Assembly: GCA_902528575.1 (NCBI GenBank)
Contig: CABZSV010000006.1
Span: 1 to 40,545 of the forward strand
Origin: an uncultured Pelagibacteraceae bacterium
GTDB taxonomy: Bacteria > Pseudomonadota > Alphaproteobacteria > Pelagibacterales > Pelagibacteraceae
DNA: 40,545 nt
Direction of reading: 5' to 3'
Position 1 is the stretch's first letter, and each line of letters begins with the position of its first letter. Positions 9,317 to 16,833 of the stretch are shown piece after piece. Below the pieces are notes generated by a model, which saw only the letters and a program-made list of their open reading frames with translations, was not told the origin of the DNA and searched no databases. Position numbers and translations under genes: made by a program.

Positions 9317-9346
9317 TCTAAATGATACTTAATATTTTAAGATAAT

Positions 9347-10534
9347 TTAATTGATATTTTTGGCTCTTTTTCTTCCGATTAATTGAGTAAGTGCGTCAAC
9401 CATAGTATCTGAAGCCTTAAATATTTCATTATTTTTAAATTCATGAGAAATATTTTTTTCTGGGTTAGTTTTATCTTCAATAACTATTCCTTCATCAGGC
9501 GAATTATTTTTTATATATATTAACAAAAGCCATTCATCATCTGATGCTTCATCCCACTTAACAAATATTTCTCCAGTTTCAAACCTTCTATCAATACATC
9601 TTAAGATGGACATGTGCCTTGTTATGTGTCTTTTGTTTAGCTGAAATACCAAGCTGCTAGCACTTCTGTAAAAACTTTCGAGAGCAAACTCAATTTTTTG
9701 TCTAGCTAAAGTATATTCTTTTTCTTTTTGTAAAAGTGTTTCTCTATCTTCATCTCCTTGAATTTTTACTCCTAAGGCCTCTACTCTTTCCCTAATCTTT
9801 TGATCTCTAATAATTCGGTATTTTTCTTTTAGTTTTTCTATTCTTTGTTGTAAGCCAGCATAATCCTCTCTCTTTTCTCTTAAAGAAATTTTTTCTAATT
9901 TCTCTAATTCTTTAACCTCTCTAACTCTAAATTTTTCAATTTGCTTATCTAATTTTAATTGTTGTAAAAATTGCTTTTGTTTTTCTGCTTGTTCAATTCT
10001 TAAAAGAGCCTGTTCTTTTCTTAAGAATAATTTTATTTCTTTTGTTCTTTGTTTTTCTAATCTAATTTCATCCTTTAAAGCTTGTTCTTTTAATTTAACT
10101 TTTAATTCAGCCTCTTTTTGTTTTTCTTTTGCAATTTTGATCTTTTCTAACCTTTCTTGTTCTTGTTTTTCTAATTTTAATCTTCTTGCTTCATCTTTTT
10201 TTAGAGTTTTATATTGTAAAATTGTATCTGCTATCTTATCAAAAAATGCTTGAATATATTTTTCAAAACCAAAATTTAATCTTAACTTAAATTCAGGCTT
10301 TAGAGAATTTTGAAAGTTAACTAACTTTAAAATAAAATTTGGTTTCTTTGGTGATGTAGATTTATATTTTTTTATTTCTTTTTTAGATTTTTTAACTTTT
10401 CTGTTTTTAGAATTTTTTTTTTGTCTTACCTTAACTTTTTTAATATTGCTTTTCTTGATCTTTTTTAGAGCTTTTTTAATTTTTTTTTTATTTTTGAAAA
10501 AATTTTTTTTTATTTTTTTTTTCTTTTTTTTCAT
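9347..10534 (-). CDS. Lysine-rich coiled-coil protein, unknown
   Basis: This 395-residue protein has a striking three-part build. Residues 1-60 contain 32 lysines and almost no acidic residue. Residues about 100-285 are a long charged helix rich in Glu, Lys, Gln and Leu, predicted by eye to be coiled coil. The final 110 residues look globular (a KWDEASDDEWLLLIYI strand-rich segment and a conserved-looking C-terminal DALTQLIGRKRAKN helix). There is no signal peptide or membrane segment. The basic arm could bind nucleic acid or anionic lipid, which is inference only. The gene starts inside runs of A (minus strand), which makes the exact start and the run length uncertain. It lies 27 nt after a Cfa-type methyltransferase gene and 30 nt before a small membrane-protein gene. 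I recognise no named family. Confidence 0.75.
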   Translation of the reverse strand: MKKKKKKIKKNFFKNKKKIKKALKKIKKSNIKKVKVRQKKNSKNRKVKKSKKEIKKYKSTSPKKPNFILKLVNFQNSLKPEFKLRLNFGFEKYIQAFFDKIADTILQYKTLKKDEARRLKLEKQEQERLEKIKIAKEKQKEAELKVKLKEQALKDEIRLEKQRTKEIKLFLRKEQALLRIEQAEKQKQFLQQLKLDKQIEKFRVREVKELEKLEKISLREKREDYAGLQQRIEKLKEKYRIIRDQKIRERVEALGVKIQGDEDRETLLQKEKEYTLARQKIEFALESFYRSASSLVFQLNKRHITRHMSILRCIDRRFETGEIFVKWDEASDDEWLLLIYIKNNSPDEGIVIEDKTNPEKNISHEFKNNEIFKASDTMVDALTQLIGRKRAKNIN

Positions 10535-10561
10535 TTGAGGAAATTTATATCTATCAATAAT

Positions 10562-11752
10562 TTATTGATAAATATAGTCTCTTGTAACTGGTGTTGAAGA
10601 ATAATTTTTTGTTAATTGAAATTGATATACAACTTGATCACCCCATTTAAATGCCATCTCACAACCTGCAAGATAAAATTCCCACATTCTAAAAAATTTT
10701 TCATCAAACATTTCAATTATTTTTTCTTTGTTTTTGAGACAATTTTCTTTCCAATGTCTTAAAGTGTGCATGTAATGTAGCCTTAAAACTTCAATATCTG
10801 CAACGATTAATCCCGACTTTTCTATATGTGGACTTACCTCACTCAAGCTTGGTGTATATCCACCAGGAAAAATATATTTCGTAATCCACGGATGTGGATC
10901 TCGAGGTGGATTTACTGACCCTATGGTATGAATCAATGAAACTCCATCATCTTTCAAAAGTTTTTCGACTTGTGAAAAAAATTTTCTATAAAATTTTCTT
11001 CCTACATGCTCAAACATTCCAACACTTACTATTCTATCGAATTTTTCGTCTAGCTCCCTATAATCCATAAGTTTAAAGTGTAACTGATTTTCTAAATTAA
11101 GTTCTTTTGCTCTTTTTTTACAATAACTAAATTGATTTTCAGAAAGGGTGATACCTGTGACTTCACAATTTGCACTCTTTGCTATATCAGTTGCAAGCGA
11201 TCCCCATCCGCATCCGATATCTAAGACTTTTTGATTAGGCTTTATATTGAGTTTTTTTATAATATGTTGAATTTTATTATTTTGTGCTGTTTCAAGTGTG
11301 TCTGTTTCATTTTTAAAGTACGCACATGAATATTGTCTTTTAGGATCCAAAAATAAATCATAAAGATCATCTGAAATATCATAATGATGCGAAACGTTCA
11401 TTTTTGATTTTTTTATAAAATTAAAGTTAGTAAAATATCTGTAAGAACCTCTTAATTTATTAATTAAAGAACTGAAAAAATTTAACTCTCCTCTTCCAAA
11501 ATTCATTAAGGAAAGATCTAAAAAATCTGTTAGCGATCCATTTTCTATAATTATTTCTCCATCAGTGTAAGCTTCACCAAAATATAAATCAGGATGAAAT
11601 AATAATTTATAATGGAGGTTTTTATTTAATATTTTAATCTTAATAGGATTTTCACTTTTTGGATTACCAATAATATAGCTTTTAGAATTAGCATCAATTA
11701 GGATAAATCCATCTTTCTTAAAAACATTATTTAAAAACCTAGCTAATTGCAT
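10562..11752 (-). CDS. cfa: Cyclopropane-fatty-acid synthase family methyltransferase
   Basis: This enzyme transfers a methylene or methyl group from S-adenosylmethionine to unsaturated acyl chains of membrane phospholipids. The 396-residue length fits Cfa (about 380). Signatures seen are the active-site YSCAYF motif (Cys143), SAM-binding motif I VLDIGCGWG (176-184), the SVGMFEHVGRKFY segment, the HYMHTLRHWKENC motif with the catalytic-region Tyr, and the C-terminal AGCEMAFKWGDQVVYQFQL. The DapA-like gene ends directly before its ATG (0 nt gap), so the two are translationally coupled. The exact product (cyclopropane versus a methylated fatty acid) cannot be decided from sequence. Confidence 0.9.
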   Translation of the reverse strand: MQLARFLNNVFKKDGFILIDANSKSYIIGNPKSENPIKIKILNKNLHYKLLFHPDLYFGEAYTDGEIIIENGSLTDFLDLSLMNFGRGELNFFSSLINKLRGSYRYFTNFNFIKKSKMNVSHHYDISDDLYDLFLDPKRQYSCAYFKNETDTLETAQNNKIQHIIKKLNIKPNQKVLDIGCGWGSLATDIAKSANCEVTGITLSENQFSYCKKRAKELNLENQLHFKLMDYRELDEKFDRIVSVGMFEHVGRKFYRKFFSQVEKLLKDDGVSLIHTIGSVNPPRDPHPWITKYIFPGGYTPSLSEVSPHIEKSGLIVADIEVLRLHYMHTLRHWKENCLKNKEKIIEMFDEKFFRMWEFYLAGCEMAFKWGDQVVYQFQLTKNYSSTPVTRDYIYQ

Positions 11753-12637
11753 CTAAGCCGCCTTAGTATTATTTAATGAAAAATTTAATTTCTCTAAATT
11801 ATTGATTAATTCTGATGCCTCTTTAGAGTTTAAAATACTAAGTGGTGGCAAAAGATTTTTATAATATATTTTTTTTTTGCTAAAGTATGTGTGTAAACCT
11901 GAAATCAAATTATATTTTTCAAATTCAGCTCTTACCTCACAAAGGTTTTGGTTTACTGTCTGGTCATGTCCATCTTTAAAATCATCATATACCTTTCTTG
12001 CCAGTGAAGAAGTAGCATTACATGTAGCTGTAATAATTCCTGAACAACCTAATTGAAGCCCTTTGAATAATTTGGACTCTGATCCAGGTAAAACTGAAAA
12101 ATTATCAATCTTTAAGTTTTCAAAAAGATTGTAAGAGCTATCTTTTACTCCAATAATATTTTTTGGATATTTTTTTACTAACTCCTCAATACATTCAATA
12201 CTAAACTTATAACCACAAAGTTTTTCAAAATTATATAGCACTATTTCACAATCAGAAATTACTTCTACTATTTTGCTATAAAATTCTATTACTTCTTTAT
12301 CTCCATATTTATAATAAGCAGGCGGCATAATTAAAAATCTATTAAAACCTAAAGATTTAGAAACTCTCATTAAATTAATTGTTTCACCTAAAGAATTTAA
12401 ACCAGTACCAATAATATATTTTTCTTTGTGTTTGCTTGAAGTCAAATGATTTAACAAATTAATTTTTTCAGAGACAGGTATAAGTTGAGCCTGCCCTGTA
12501 CTTCCAAATATAGCTGCTCCGTGACAACCATTGTCTATAACCATTTCTGCGTGCAGAATTGTTTTTTTAATATCAAGCGTCAAATCATCATTTAAGATCG
12601 ACATTGAAGCCGCATAAATGCCTTTAATTTTACTCAT
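11753..12637 (-). CDS. DapA/NanA-superfamily aldolase, substrate unknown
   Basis: This 294-residue TIM-barrel class I aldolase belongs to the dihydrodipicolinate synthase/N-acetylneuraminate lyase superfamily. The phosphate/carboxylate-binding loop reads GSTGQ (where DapA has GTTGE), the active-site Tyr is in VLYNF, and the Schiff-base Lys is in IIGVKDSS. The Arg that in true DapA (YNVPSRTG) binds the substrate carboxylate is Leu here (YNFEKLCG), so lysine biosynthesis is unlikely. A pyruvate-dependent lyase or aldolase acting on another acid is more probable. It abuts cfa with no gap and is divergent from a GT9 gene across 49 bp. Confidence 0.82.
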   Translation of the reverse strand: MSKIKGIYAASMSILNDDLTLDIKKTILHAEMVIDNGCHGAAIFGSTGQAQLIPVSEKINLLNHLTSSKHKEKYIIGTGLNSLGETINLMRVSKSLGFNRFLIMPPAYYKYGDKEVIEFYSKIVEVISDCEIVLYNFEKLCGYKFSIECIEELVKKYPKNIIGVKDSSYNLFENLKIDNFSVLPGSESKLFKGLQLGCSGIITATCNATSSLARKVYDDFKDGHDQTVNQNLCEVRAEFEKYNLISGLHTYFSKKKIYYKNLLPPLSILNSKEASELINNLEKLNFSLNNTKAA

Positions 12638-12686
12638 AGTAAAAATTTATATAAAAATATTAATTAGTAAAGTTTATAAATTAACT

Positions 12687-13646
12687 ATGAAAATATTAGC
12701 TATTCAAAACAGGATGGGTATAGGTGATACGGTAATTTTCCTACCCTATATTAGAGCTATTTCAAATAAATTTGGAGTGCCCGTTAGTTTATTGGTGAAA
12801 GAAAATTCAAAAGCTAACGAGTTTTTAAATCAAACAAATTATATTGATGAAATAATTCACTTAGAAAGAGATAATAAAATAAATCAAAAACATGATGGTT
12901 TTAAAGGATTTTTTAAATTAGCAAATGATCTTAAAAAATATAATTTTGATAAAGTTTTTATTTTTAATTCATCTTTGAGGTATAACTTAATTTCTAGAGC
13001 TGCAGGTATTAAACAAATATTTCAATACCCTTTATTTGAAAAACAAAATCAACATATTACAGAATCTGCTAAAATATTAATAAAAAGATATTTAGATATT
13101 GAAACTAGTGATAATCCAGAAATTCAAATTGATAATGATCTGGTTCAAAAATCGGCAGTAAAATTTAATATAAATGATGAACTTAATGTTTTGTTGGGTA
13201 TAGGTGGTTCAGGTCCAACAAAAAGAATACCATCAAAAACTTTTTTAAAAGTAATGGAAAAATTAGAAGCTTTAAAAAAATGTAGATTTTTTTTAGCTAC
13301 AGGTAAAAATCCAGAAGAACAAAAAATCTTAATGGAAATATTAAATACAAAATTTAGAGAAAAGTGTGTTGCTTTAGATAACCTCAATATAAAAGATACA
13401 TTACCTATTATTAAAAATTGTAATGTTGCAATCTGCAATGATACAAGTTTCTCACATTTATCATCAGCATTAGGAATTAAAACAATTACATTAATGGCAG
13501 ATACACCATTAATTTATGGTTCTTACAACACAAATATGTATCCAATTATTCCTGATGGAGAAATAACAGTTTCTCACAATACTCATGGTAAAGACAAAAT
13601 TAATCCAGATAAAATCTACGAAAAACTATTATCAATAATTAATTAA
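12687..13646 (+). CDS. Glycosyltransferase family 9 (heptosyltransferase-like)
   Basis: This cytoplasmic GT-B enzyme is of the lipopolysaccharide heptosyltransferase family. It begins MKILAIQNRMGIGDTVIFLP, the GT9 N-terminal acceptor-domain motif (GDxxxxLP). The donor-binding half has GGSGPTKRIP and the family signature NCNVAICNDTSFSHLSSALG. I chose the ATG at 12687 (319 residues) over an upstream in-frame ATG at 12618. The longer form would add an uncharacteristic hydrophobic extension, overlap the divergent gene and displace the family's usual N-terminus. It is an orphan: no other LPS gene is visible nearby. Its stop overlaps that of the convergent J-protein by 4 nt (TTAA). Confidence 0.88.
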   Translation: MKILAIQNRMGIGDTVIFLPYIRAISNKFGVPVSLLVKENSKANEFLNQTNYIDEIIHLERDNKINQKHDGFKGFFKLANDLKKYNFDKVFIFNSSLRYNLISRAAGIKQIFQYPLFEKQNQHITESAKILIKRYLDIETSDNPEIQIDNDLVQKSAVKFNINDELNVLLGIGGSGPTKRIPSKTFLKVMEKLEALKKCRFFLATGKNPEEQKILMEILNTKFREKCVALDNLNIKDTLPIIKNCNVAICNDTSFSHLSSALGIKTITLMADTPLIYGSYNTNMYPIIPDGEITVSHNTHGKDKINPDKIYEKLLSIIN

Positions 13647-14146
13647 GAAATATCTTTAAGAACTATCTCTTTTGCTTCATTAACAATAGCTGATAATCTT
13701 GAAGTTTCTGGAGAAATATCTGGGTGAATTTTTTTTTGAATTTTTTGGTAAGCTTTATTTAGAGCTTCTTTAGTTGGTTTTTTATTAATGTCTAAATTTA
13801 AAATCTTATATGCCTCAGATATTGATAATGATGACGAGTTATTATTTTGATATTGATTAAAAGAAAATCTTCCAGAATTTCTTAAAGTTTGAATAAGCCT
13901 ATAAAGAGAAAGCAATTGAAACAATGATAAACCTTTAAGTTTAACTAAAGCAAGACTTGCAAGAGTTAATGGCAATGTGAGTAGAAATTTTCCACCAATA
14001 GCAAATAAAACTGCTAATAAAGCCAATAATAAAATTGTAATCAGCCTAACTCCTTTTGACATTTTTTTTGGAGAAATATTTGACCACCATCTTAATAAAA
14101 AATATAAGATGACTAAAATTACAAGTAGATAAATAATAATATTCAT
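13643..14146 (-). CDS. Membrane-anchored J-domain protein
   Basis: This 167-residue co-chaperone has two or three N-terminal hydrophobic segments (about 1-20 and 36-65) and a C-terminal J-domain-like region (SISEAYKILNLDINKKPTKE...) with the hallmark HPD motif in KIHPDIS. The order, membrane anchor first and J-domain last, is that of TIM14/Pam18-like and alphaproteobacterial DnaJ-like membrane proteins. It probably recruits DnaK to the inner membrane. I prefer the ATG at 14146 because AAGGA (14156-14152, minus) sits 5 nt before it. The longer in-frame start at 14176 would overlap the divergent oligopeptidase gene. The neighbouring GT9 gene is convergent and overlaps by 4 nt. Confidence 0.85.
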   Translation of the reverse strand: MNIIIYLLVILVILYFLLRWWSNISPKKMSKGVRLITILLLALLAVLFAIGGKFLLTLPLTLASLALVKLKGLSLFQLLSLYRLIQTLRNSGRFSFNQYQNNNSSSLSISEAYKILNLDINKKPTKEALNKAYQKIQKKIHPDISPETSRLSAIVNEAKEIVLKDIS

Positions 14147-14161
14147 ATATTTCCTTATTAG

Positions 14162-16237
14162 ATGAAAGTACCACAACTTAAAAAAAAACTAGAGATAAAA
14201 ACTTGTCACAATATTGATTGGGAAGACAATTATAGCTGGATTCATCAAAAAGATATTTTAGAAGTCCTAAAAGATAAAAGTAAGTTAGATCCTGATGTAA
14301 AAAAATATTTAGAAGATGAAAATGCTTACACTGAACATCATTTAAAAGATACAAAAGATATCCAAAAAAAATTATTTGATGAGATTAAAGCAAGAATTAA
14401 ATTAGATGACGAATCTTTGCCCTATAAAGATCATACTTATGAGTACTGGACAAAAACTACAACAAAAGGAAATTATTCAATAAAACTTAGAAAAAAAATT
14501 GGTTCCGAAGATATTGAGGAAATATGGAATGGAGATAAAGAAAAAGAAAAACTTCAAACTGAATATTTTGGGGTTGGAGATTTAGAAGTAAGTAACAATG
14601 ATAAATATCTAGGATATTCTTTAGATCTCAAAGGTTCAGAATATTATACAATTTATTTAAGAGATATAAAAACAAACAAAATTATTTCAAAAGAAATCAC
14701 AGAAACATCAGGGGGAATAACATTTAGTTTGGATGATAAATATATTTTTTATTCTAAACTTGATGAAAATCATAGGGCAAGAACAATATATAGACACAAA
14801 ATAGGAGATTTTGATAATAAGGATGAGTTAATATTTGAGGAGAAAAGTGAAGCTTTTACAGTTGGAATTGGAAAAAGCTCAGATGAAAAATATTATTTCA
14901 TAAATACTTCTGACCATAATACTTCAGAGCAATATTACTTTAAATCAGATGAATTAAATCCATCTCCAAAACTTATTATTAAAAGAGAAAGAGGTGTTCT
15001 GTATTCTGTTAATTCATGGGAAGGTAAATTTTATAATCATACGAATAAAAATGCTGAAGACTTTAAAATTGATATTTGTGACAATTTAGAAAATCAAAAT
15101 TGGCAAACATATATTCCAGCAAAAGATGAAGTTTTAATTGGTGGATTAACATTCCTTAAAAATTGGATTATTCGTGGTGAAACATCAGATGCACTAGATA
15201 AATTATTTGTCAAAAATATTTCTACAAATATAGAAGAAGAATTAATTTTTTCTGATGAATCTGTTTATGTTCCAGGAGTAAGCTTAATTCAAAAAGATAG
15301 AAACACTGATGAAGTTCATTTAGGATACTCCTCACCTAAAACTCCTTCTAGAGTATTTAAATATAATTTAGCAACAAAATCTAAAGAACTTGTTAAAGAA
15401 CAAGAGATCCCATCTGGCCATAATAAAGATGACTATATTGTTGAGAGAATTGAGTTCAAATCTCATGACGGAAGAATGGTTCCATTAACAATTACTAGAC
15501 ACAAAAAAACAAAAATTGATGGGTCTGCAAATGTTTTATTGTATGGATATGGATCCTATGGAAATTCTATGTCCCCAAGCTTTTCTTCTACAAGATTAAG
15601 TCTTATCAATAGAGATATAATTTGGGCCACAGCCCATATAAGAGGTGGTATGGAAAAAGGCATGAAGTGGTGGAAAGAGGGAAAATTAACAAACAAAAAA
15701 AATACTTTTGAAGATTATATTTACGCAGCAAAATATTTGATCGAAAAGAATTATACATCAAAAGGAAATATTATTGGAATGGGTGGTTCAGCTGGAGGAT
15801 TATTAATGGGAGCTGTAGTCAATCAATCTCCTGAATTATTTTTAGGAATTATTATGGCTGTTCCTTTTGTAGATTCTTTAACAACAAATCTAGATCATTC
15901 TTTACCTTTAACTATTGGAGAATTTGACGAATTTGGAAATGCAAAAGAGAATAAAGAACACTTTGATTATATTTTTTCATATGCACCCTACAACAATATT
16001 AAAAAAATGGATTATCCACATATTTTTATTACAACAAGTTTAAGTGATAATAGAGTTTTATTTGATGAACCTGCAAAGTTTACAGCAAAACTTAGAGACT
16101 ATAAAACAGATAATAATTTGCTTCTCTTGAAAACCGAAATGAATGCTGGCCATGGTGGAAAATCAGGAAGAGATGGTGCAATAGAAGAAATTGCTATTGA
16201 CTATGCATTTGCATTAAAAATTTCAAAAAAAATTTAG
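14162..16237 (+). CDS. ptrB: Oligopeptidase B (prolyl oligopeptidase family, S9A)
   Basis: This serine oligopeptidase cleaves short peptides after basic residues in family members and is probably cytoplasmic (no signal peptide). The 691 residues comprise an N-terminal beta-propeller region and a C-terminal alpha/beta-hydrolase domain. The catalytic triad is intact: Ser543 in GGSAGG, Asp629 in SLSDNRV and His664 in NAGHGG. The LYGYGSYGNSMSPSFS strand and the AHIRGGMEKG segment are typical. Only 15 bp separate its ATG from the divergent J-protein start, and no Shine-Dalgarno sequence is visible, so its promoter must lie within the neighbour's coding region or the message is nearly leaderless. 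The hsp20 heat-shock promoter begins 13 nt after its stop. Confidence 0.95.
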   Translation: MKVPQLKKKLEIKTCHNIDWEDNYSWIHQKDILEVLKDKSKLDPDVKKYLEDENAYTEHHLKDTKDIQKKLFDEIKARIKLDDESLPYKDHTYEYWTKTTTKGNYSIKLRKKIGSEDIEEIWNGDKEKEKLQTEYFGVGDLEVSNNDKYLGYSLDLKGSEYYTIYLRDIKTNKIISKEITETSGGITFSLDDKYIFYSKLDENHRARTIYRHKIGDFDNKDELIFEEKSEAFTVGIGKSSDEKYYFINTSDHNTSEQYYFKSDELNPSPKLIIKRERGVLYSVNSWEGKFYNHTNKNAEDFKIDICDNLENQNWQTYIPAKDEVLIGGLTFLKNWIIRGETSDALDKLFVKNISTNIEEELIFSDESVYVPGVSLIQKDRNTDEVHLGYSSPKTPSRVFKYNLATKSKELVKEQEIPSGHNKDDYIVERIEFKSHDGRMVPLTITRHKKTKIDGSANVLLYGYGSYGNSMSPSFSSTRLSLINRDIIWATAHIRGGMEKGMKWWKEGKLTNKKNTFEDYIYAAKYLIEKNYTSKGNIIGMGGSAGGLLMGAVVNQSPELFLGIIMAVPFVDSLTTNLDHSLPLTIGEFDEFGNAKENKEHFDYIFSYAPYNNIKKMDYPHIFITTSLSDNRVLFDEPAKFTAKLRDYKTDNNLLLLKTEMNAGHGGKSGRDGAIEEIAIDYAFALKISKKI

Positions 16238-16249
16238 TACACTTTAAAT

Positions 16250-16277
16250 CTTGAAAAAAACAAATTAATTCCCATAT
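16250..16277 (+). promoter_or_regulatory. Heat-shock (sigma-32/RpoH-type) promoter of hsp20
   Basis: A -35 element CTTGAAA (16250-16256) is followed, after a 14-nt spacer, by -10 CCCATAT (16271-16277, then AA). This closely matches the RpoH consensus CTTGAAA-(11-16 nt)-CCCCATnT, with only the first C of the -10 box missing. It lies in the 102-bp gap ahead of hsp20, with an expected transcript start near 16284 and a leader of about 55 nt. Position ahead of a small heat-shock protein gene makes the assignment strong, although no transcript data are available. Confidence 0.85.
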
Positions 16278-16339
16278 AAACTTAGTAAGTCGCCTAATGG
16301 GGCTTATATAAATAAACTTGCTTAACAAAGGAGGATATT

Positions 16340-16786
16340 ATGACAAGTAAGGATCTATCTATATTTAACTCACTTAGACCTTTTTCAATTGGTTTTGATG
16401 ACATGTTCGACCAATTTGAAAATATGTTGGGAAATGGGAATTTGACGATGCAGTCAAATTATCCACCATACAACATCCGAAAGACAGGTAAAGACAACTA
16501 TGCAATTGAAGTGGCATTGGCTGGCTTTAGCAAAAAAGACGTTGAGGTTGAGTTCGAGGACAATTTATTAACAGTAAGAACAAAACAAGTTAATAAGTCT
16601 GAGGACAGTGATGTTAATGGAGAAATTATTCATAAAGGTATTTCTCAAAGACAATTTGCAAGATCATTCACTATTGCTGATGATGTAAAAGTTAATGGTG
16701 CTGAACTTAAAGATGGTCTTTTAACAATATCTTGTGAAAGAATAATTCCAGAACATAAAAAAAAGAAGCTTATTGAAATTAAATAA
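16340..16786 (+). CDS. Small heat-shock protein Hsp20 (alpha-crystallin family)
   Basis: This ATP-independent holdase binds unfolding proteins in the cytoplasm. The 148-residue length and layout fit class A IbpA-like proteins: an N-terminal arm (LRPFSIGFDDMFDQFENML), an alpha-crystallin domain from about 40 to 130 starting with PPYNIRKTGKDNYAIEVALA, the GISQRQFARSFTIADDVKV strand pair, and the GLLTISCERIIPEHKKKK tail with the I-x-I/V-like anchoring region (IIP). A near-perfect Shine-Dalgarno AAGGAGG (16328-16334) sits 5 nt before the ATG, unusual among its weakly initiated neighbours. Transcription is probably from the RpoH-type promoter at 16250 and ends at the hairpin at 16800. Confidence 0.95.
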   Translation: MTSKDLSIFNSLRPFSIGFDDMFDQFENMLGNGNLTMQSNYPPYNIRKTGKDNYAIEVALAGFSKKDVEVEFEDNLLTVRTKQVNKSEDSDVNGEIIHKGISQRQFARSFTIADDVKVNGAELKDGLLTISCERIIPEHKKKKLIEIK

Positions 16787-16799
16787 GTCTTAAACCTTG

Positions 16800-16823
16800 C
16801 TTGTGGGGATTTCTCCCCACAAG
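16800..16823 (+). terminator. Hairpin terminator between hsp20 and the convergent NCS2 permease
   Basis: A perfect 10-bp GC-rich inverted repeat CTTGTGGGGA (16800-16809) / TCCCCACAAG (16814-16823) with a TTTC loop lies between two convergent genes. Only a short T-rich stretch (TTTAAATT) follows on the plus strand and none on the minus, so the T tail is weak. Its position and stability still support a terminator or a barrier to convergent read-through. Confidence 0.75.
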
Positions 16824-16833
16824 TTTAAATTAG

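Noticed and set aside
12618-12686. Longer N-terminus for the GT9 glycosyltransferase
   Set aside because: The added residues form an odd hydrophobic stretch and overlap the start of the divergent gene; the family N-terminus begins at the ATG at 12687.
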